Positions 15,412 through 20,304 of a stretch of 20,304 nt of DNA are shown in pieces. Each line of letters opens with the position of its first letter. Position 1 is the first letter of the stretch. The notes under the pieces are model-generated. The model did not search any database. It was not told where the DNA came from and saw only the letters and a list, made by a program, of their open reading frames with translations. This stretch comes from Pseudomonadota bacterium (GTDB lineage Bacteria; Pseudomonadota; Alphaproteobacteria; Rhizobiales; Tepidamorphaceae): the NCBI GenBank assembly GCA_023435545.1, contig JAEYRQ010000071.1, forward strand, positions 1 to 20,304. Direction: 5' to 3'. The position numbers were made by a program, and so were the translations under genes.

Positions 15412-15717
15412 TCAGGACGGCTGGTCGCCGTCATAGCCCTCGACCACGGCCAGATCGACCTCGCCGGCATCGCCCCGCTCGGCAATGGCGTGCTGGTACT
15501 CCGGCGAGTGGTAGCAGTCGAGCGCCGCCTGATAGCTCGGGAACTCGATCACCACGTGCCGCGACTTCAACTCGCCGAGCTTGGTCTCGGCCTGCCCGGC
15601 GCGCACCAGGAAGCGGCCGCCGTACTTGGCGAAGGCGACGCCGTTCGCGGCCTGGTACCTCTTGTAGCCCTCGGGGTCCTTCACCGTGACGTGTCCGACC
15701 CAATAGCCCTTCGCCAT
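15412..15717 (-). CDS. DUF1330 family small protein
   Basis: The 101-residue protein belongs to DUF1330, a dimeric alpha/beta (ferredoxin-like) barrel family. Typical stretches are KGYWVGHVTVKDPEGYKRY at the start, GGRFLVRAG in the middle and VVIEFPSYQAALDCYHSPEYQ near the end. No enzymatic activity is established for the family. It has a good ribosome site (AGGGAG) and sits 28 bases from pyrF, in a position that from memory is common in Hyphomicrobiales. It has no signal peptide or membrane segment. Confidence 0.92.
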   Translation of the reverse strand: MAKGYWVGHVTVKDPEGYKRYQAANGVAFAKYGGRFLVRAGQAETKLGELKSRHVVIEFPSYQAALDCYHSPEYQHAIAERGDAGEVDLAVVEGYDGDQPS

Positions 15718-15745
15718 GTCCGTTCTCCCTTGATGGTTTGCTCAA

Positions 15746-16456
15746 TCAGTCGAGTGCCGCCGCGATCTCGGCGACGATGGCCTCCGCGGCCGCCCGCGGA
15801 TCGCCTGCGCCGATCACCGGCCGCGCCACGACGAGGCGGTCGGCGCCGGACCGAATCGCTGCCGTCGGCGTCGCCGCCCGCTTCTGGTCGCCGGCCTCGG
15901 CGCCCGCGGGCCGGATGCCGGGCGTGATCAGTTCCAGCCTGTCGCCGATGCGCGCACGGATCGCCTCCACCTCCAATGGCGAGCAGATCAGCCCGTCCAT
16001 GCCGATTTCGGCTGCCTGCTCGGCGCGTCGCAGCACCAGGTCGCAGACGCGTCCGGCATAGCCTGCCTCGGCGAGGTCAGCCTCGTCCACGCTCGTCAGC
16101 ACCGTGACACCGAGCAGCTTCAGCGGTGCATCGCCGCGCGCGGCGACGGCCGCCCGCATCGCCTGTGGATAGGCATGGATGGTGGTGAAGGTGACGCCCA
16201 TCATTGCAATCGCCTCGACGGCGTGGGCGACGGTGTTGGGGATGTCGAGCAGCTTCATGTCGAGGAAGACGCCCTTGCCCGCCTCGACGAGCGAACGCGC
16301 CAGCGGCAGGCCGCCGGAGAACGAGAGCTGCATCCCGATCTTGTAGATCGCGACGGCATCGTCCAGCGTCTCCACCATGCGCGCGGCGGTCTCGGGCGAG
16401 CCGAGGTCGAGCCCGATGATCAGCCGCTCGCGCGCGGGGATGCTGCGGGAGCTCAT
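15746..16456 (-). CDS. pyrF: Orotidine 5'-phosphate decarboxylase
   Basis: PyrF makes UMP from OMP, the last step of pyrimidine synthesis. The 236-residue protein has IIGLDLGSPETA near the start, a phosphate and substrate-contacting lysine in YKIGMQL, and the catalytic Asp-x-Lys-x-x-Asp array in FLDMKLLDIPNTVAHAV (Asp66, Lys68, Asp71). GVTVLTSVDEADL and LITPGIRP are also typical. The start at 16456 is chosen because GAGGAGA lies just upstream and the family begins there. A longer in-frame start at 16531 would add 25 residues without similarity. The gene lies between DUF1330 and a flavin reductase. Confidence 0.96.
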   Translation of the reverse strand: MSSRSIPARERLIIGLDLGSPETAARMVETLDDAVAIYKIGMQLSFSGGLPLARSLVEAGKGVFLDMKLLDIPNTVAHAVEAIAMMGVTFTTIHAYPQAMRAAVAARGDAPLKLLGVTVLTSVDEADLAEAGYAGRVCDLVLRRAEQAAEIGMDGLICSPLEVEAIRARIGDRLELITPGIRPAGAEAGDQKRAATPTAAIRSGADRLVVARPVIGAGDPRAAAEAIVAEIAAALD

Positions 16457-16546
16457 CGGGTCTCTCCTCGTCAAGGGATTCAGGTGCCGGTCGGCGCCAG
16501 CGGTTGTGAATAGCGCCGGCGCGCCTGTCAACCTGGTGGACTGTCG

Positions 16547-17128
16547 TCAGGCGGCGAATGTCCTCGCCATCTCCACCAGCCGCTCCGAGACCGTCTTCAG
16601 CATAGCGGCAGGCCGCTCGGCGACCAGATTGCCGGCCTCGTCGAAAGCGGAGGAGGCGGCGGGAACCGATACCATCTCCGGCACCATCAGCGTTCCCAGC
16701 GCGTTCTGGAGCGTATGACGAAGCTGCAGCAGCCCGCGATAGCCGCCGAAGCCCCCATCCGACACCCCGCCGAGCGCGAAGACGCGGCCCTTGTACGGAC
16801 CCGGCTTGCGGTCGGTGGCGCCGGACCGCGACACCCAGTCGATGGTGTTCTTCAGAAGCGGGGTGATGCCGCCATTGTATTCCGGCGCGACGATGAAAAT
16901 GCCCTGGTGCTCGGTGAACAGCTCCGCCAGCCGCTTCGCGGACTCCGGCACACCCTCGGCTTTCTCGAGGTCGCCGTTGTAGATCGGCATTGGATAGTCG
17001 GCGAGCGATATGTGGGTGACGTCGCCGCCCGCATCCGTGATCGTGTCGACGGCACGGACCGCCAGCTTCTCGTTGATCGAGCCGGTCCGGATGCTGCCGG
17101 CGAAAACAAGGATTCTGGGCTTCGACAC
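16547..17128 (-). CDS. NAD(P)H-dependent FMN reductase (flavodoxin-like fold)
   Basis: This cytoplasmic flavoprotein belongs to the NADPH-dependent FMN reductase/quinone reductase family. FMN phosphate contacts are in FAGSIRTGSINEKLA (9-23) and ring contacts in APEYNGGITPLLKNTIDWVSR (81-101). GVSDGGFGGYRGL is the usual later loop. The GTG at 17128 is preferred (193 residues) because GGGAG lies five bases upstream and the fold begins at once. ATG codons at 17152 and 17167 lie in the same frame without a good ribosome site. Its role may be quinone detoxification or azo/chromate reduction. It is not related in sequence to the MarR-fused reductases elsewhere in the window. Confidence 0.88.
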   Translation of the reverse strand: MSKPRILVFAGSIRTGSINEKLAVRAVDTITDAGGDVTHISLADYPMPIYNGDLEKAEGVPESAKRLAELFTEHQGIFIVAPEYNGGITPLLKNTIDWVSRSGATDRKPGPYKGRVFALGGVSDGGFGGYRGLLQLRHTLQNALGTLMVPEMVSVPAASSAFDEAGNLVAERPAAMLKTVSERLVEMARTFAA

Positions 17129-17216
17129 GCGCGCGCTCCCTATGCCAATCATGGTTCCGCGCTTCATCTAGGGTCGGCGCGCGGGCGGACCAGCGGCGCG
17201 GCCCCGAGCGTGCGGC

Positions 17217-17810
17217 CTATCGGCGGCTGTAGACCCAGACGGTGGCCGGCGGCAGGTTGAGCAGGACCCGATGGGCGAGGCGCACGTCGAAGTCGCCCTC
17301 GCCGGCGGGCACCGGCGGCTGGAAGGCATAGGTGAACTGGATCAGCGGCATGCCGGGCCGGCCAGCAGCAAGGCACGCCTCGACCAGCTCGACGCGCCGG
17401 CGCATCGGCCGGCTCAGCAGCGGCAGGCCGGTGACGACCGAGGCGACCGGGCCGACATCCAGCGCATCGAGATGGCTGCGGATCGCGTAGGCGTCGCCCT
17501 GGACCACTCTCACGCCGGGAAAGCGCTCGGCGAGCAACCGGCAGAAGTCCCGGTTGTATTCGATCAGCAACAGCCGTTCGGCAGGGATGCCGCGGTCCAG
17601 CATCGCGCGGGTGAACACGCCCGTGCCGGGGCCGAGCTCCACGATGATGCCGTCTCGTTCAATATCGACTTCCGCCGCCATTGCGCGGGCGAGCCAGCGT
17701 CCGGACGGGCTCACCGCGCCGGTCTTCAGGGGATTGCCGATCCATTCTCTGACGAAGCGCAGTTCGTCGAGGATGTCCTGCTTCTTCAGTTCGCCGCGGC
17801 TCGTCGTCAT
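17217..17810 (-). CDS. pmtA: SAM-dependent methyltransferase, rhizobial PmtA-like phospholipid N-methyltransferase
   Basis: This is a small soluble class I methyltransferase of 197 residues. The SAM-binding motif I is VELGPGTGVFTRAM (57-70), with the acidic end of strand 2 in LLIEYNRDF (Glu84) and VVQGDAY (102-108) next. The N-terminal FVREWIGNPLKTGAVSPSGRWLARAM matches, from memory, the Sinorhizobium-type PmtA that methylates phosphatidylethanolamine stepwise toward phosphatidylcholine. The length also fits. Related rRNA dimethyladenosine enzymes (KsgA) are longer and carry a C-terminal domain absent here. The location after dnaJ supports a conserved chromosomal gene. Activity on lipid is inferred from similarity only. 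Confidence 0.72.
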   Translation of the reverse strand: MTTSRGELKKQDILDELRFVREWIGNPLKTGAVSPSGRWLARAMAAEVDIERDGIIVELGPGTGVFTRAMLDRGIPAERLLLIEYNRDFCRLLAERFPGVRVVQGDAYAIRSHLDALDVGPVASVVTGLPLLSRPMRRRVELVEACLAAGRPGMPLIQFTYAFQPPVPAGEGDFDVRLAHRVLLNLPPATVWVYSRR

Positions 17811-17901
17811 GCTGTTCCGTCGCTATTTGCGTCCAAGCCAAAGTGACGTAGGGGCGGAATGGGGACAGAATGCGGCTGCGGACCTCGCATTTGCGTGAGC
17901 G

Positions 17902-19038
17902 CTAGCTTGCAAGTCCGCCCCAGAACTCCTTCACCTTGGAGAAGAACCCGGAGGATTCCGGATTGGTCGTTTCCGAGGAGACCCGCTCGAATTCCTCGAG
18001 CAGCTCGCGCTGGCGGCGCGACAGGTTGACCGGCGTCTCCACCACGGTCTGGATATAGAGGTCGCCCGTCTGCGGGCTGCGCAGCACCGGCATTCCCTTG
18101 CCCTTCAGCCGGAACTGCTTGCCGGACTGGGTTCCCGCCGGGACCTTCACCTTGGAGCGGCCGCCGTCCAGCGTCGGCACCTCCAGCTCCCCGCCGAGCG
18201 CGGCGGTGGTGATCGAGATCGGCACCCGGCAGAACAGGTCGGCGCCGTCGCGCTGGAAGATCTCGTGCGGCCTCACCGACAGGAAGATGTAGAGATCGCC
18301 GGGTGGGCCGCCCCTCAGCCCGGCCTCGCCCTCGTTGGAGAGGCGTATGCGGGTACCGTCCTCGACGCCGGCAGGGATGTTGATCGACAGCGTCCGTTCG
18401 CGCGAGACCCGCCCCGCCCCCCCGCAATCGGCGCAGGGCGTCTCGATGATCTCGCCGCGTCCCTGGCAGTGTGGGCAGGTGCGCTCGATAGCAAAGAAGC
18501 CCTGGGTGGCGCGCACCTTGCCGATGCCGCCGCAGGTGGTGCAGGTCTTCGGGCTGGTTCCCGGCGCCGCGCCGGTGCCCGAACAGCCCTCGCAGGCCAC
18601 GCTGGAGGGCACGCGCACCTCCGCGCCCTTGCCGCCGAAGGCCTCCTCCAGCGTGATCTCCATGTTGTAGCGCAGGTCGGCGCCGCGCTGGCGCCCGCCG
18701 CGTCCGCGCCCACGCCCGCCACCGACGAAGTCGCCGAACAGGTCGTCGAAGATCGAGGACATCGAGGCAGCGAAGTCGGAATTGAAGCCATGGCCGCCGC
18801 CCGGCCCCATGCCGTCGAAGGCGGCGTGGCCGAACTGGTCGTAGGCCGCCCGCTTCTGCGGGTCCTTCAGCGCCTCGTAGGCCTCGTTGATCTCCTTGAA
18901 CTTGTGCTCGGCCTGGGAATCGCCCGGATTGCGGTCCGGGTGGTACTGCATCGCCAGCTTGCGGAAGGCCGTCTTCAGCTCGCTCTCGCTGACGGTGCGG
19001 CTGCAGCCGAGGATCTCGTAGTAGTCACGCTTGGACAT
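17902..19038 (-). CDS. dnaJ: Chaperone DnaJ (Hsp40)
   Basis: This cochaperone stimulates the DnaK ATPase and delivers unfolded clients. The 378 residues have the full type I layout: a J domain (1-70) with HPD at 33-35, a Gly/Phe-rich linker (about 72-118) with an [11 protein letters not shown] tail, and four CxxCxGxG zinc motifs starting at Cys149, Cys166, Cys188 and Cys202. The C-terminal client-binding domains follow. GGGAG lies about 13 bases before the ATG. The 135-base gap to dnaK holds only a small hairpin (GTCCC/GGGAC, 19084-19097) without a U-run, so read-through from dnaK is likely. Confidence 0.98.
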   Translation of the reverse strand: MSKRDYYEILGCSRTVSESELKTAFRKLAMQYHPDRNPGDSQAEHKFKEINEAYEALKDPQKRAAYDQFGHAAFDGMGPGGGHGFNSDFAASMSSIFDDLFGDFVGGGRGRGRGGRQRGADLRYNMEITLEEAFGGKGAEVRVPSSVACEGCSGTGAAPGTSPKTCTTCGGIGKVRATQGFFAIERTCPHCQGRGEIIETPCADCGGAGRVSRERTLSINIPAGVEDGTRIRLSNEGEAGLRGGPPGDLYIFLSVRPHEIFQRDGADLFCRVPISITTAALGGELEVPTLDGGRSKVKVPAGTQSGKQFRLKGKGMPVLRSPQTGDLYIQTVVETPVNLSRRQRELLEEFERVSSETTNPESSGFFSKVKEFWGGLAS

Positions 19039-19173
19039 GGCGCGCTTCGGTCTCCCGCCTCGTCCGGCTCCCGGCCGGGGCGTGTCCCTAGCGGGACGTG
19101 TAAACCAAGCGGCCCCCGATCAGGTGGAGCATCCGCTCTACGCGATCGAGGGCCGTCATGCTGGACCTCCGGA

Positions 19174-20304
<1,131 letters not shown>

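Noticed and set aside
16457..16531. 25-residue N-terminal extension of PyrF
   Set aside because: It has no family similarity, and the GAGGAGA site points to the ATG at 16456.
19084..19097. Small hairpin between dnaK and dnaJ as a terminator
   Set aside because: It has only a 5-bp stem, no U-run, and the two genes are normally cotranscribed.

Overview
The window looks like the chromosome of a GC-rich alphaproteobacterium, most likely of the order Hyphomicrobiales (Rhizobiales). The evidence is the block on the right, dnaK-dnaJ-(PmtA-type methyltransferase)-FMN reductase-pyrF-DUF1330-dapB-gpmA, all on the minus strand. From memory this resembles the rhizobial order, and the methyltransferase resembles the short soluble PmtA of rhizobia. 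Genus and species cannot be told from the sequence alone.

Layout. (1) 1-69: right part of a palindromic intergenic repeat whose second, complete copy lies at 15266-15372. (2) 109-7632, minus strand: a tightly packed seven-gene catabolic operon. Read 5' to 3' it encodes a NicX-like ring-cleavage dioxygenase, an alpha/beta-hydrolase, an acyl-CoA-dehydrogenase-fold flavoprotein, an acyl-CoA ligase, and a TRAP transporter (DctP, DctQ, DctM). (3) 7633-7780: AT-rich divergent control region. (4) 7781-12360, plus strand: two flavin reductases, each fused to a MarR-like domain, with a GlcG/HbpS-family gene between them, then tryptophan 2,3-dioxygenase and a kynureninase-like enzyme. (5) 12499-13680, plus strand: a secreted MltB-type lytic transglycosylase. 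(6) 13693-20304, minus strand: the housekeeping block, ending in dnaK, which is cut by the window edge.

How the genes may work together. The plus-strand kynA and kynU-like genes would turn tryptophan into anthranilate and alanine, but no dedicated formylkynurenine formamidase gene is present. The divergent arms together hold the parts for oxygenase-dependent breakdown of a nitrogen-containing aromatic acid: uptake by TRAP, CoA activation, a possible two-component flavin monooxygenase (ACAD-fold protein plus C1-type reductase), metal-dependent ring cleavage by the NicX homologue, and amide or formyl hydrolysis by the alpha/beta-hydrolase. The true substrate is inferred, not shown. The reductase-MarR fusions may sense the substrate, and no stand-alone regulator lies in the window.

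No tRNA, rRNA, CRISPR array, insertion sequence or integrase was seen. No gene-free stretch exceeds 300 bases; the longest, 15161-15411, carries the palindromic repeat. Long open frames opposite the real genes are treated as high-GC shadows.
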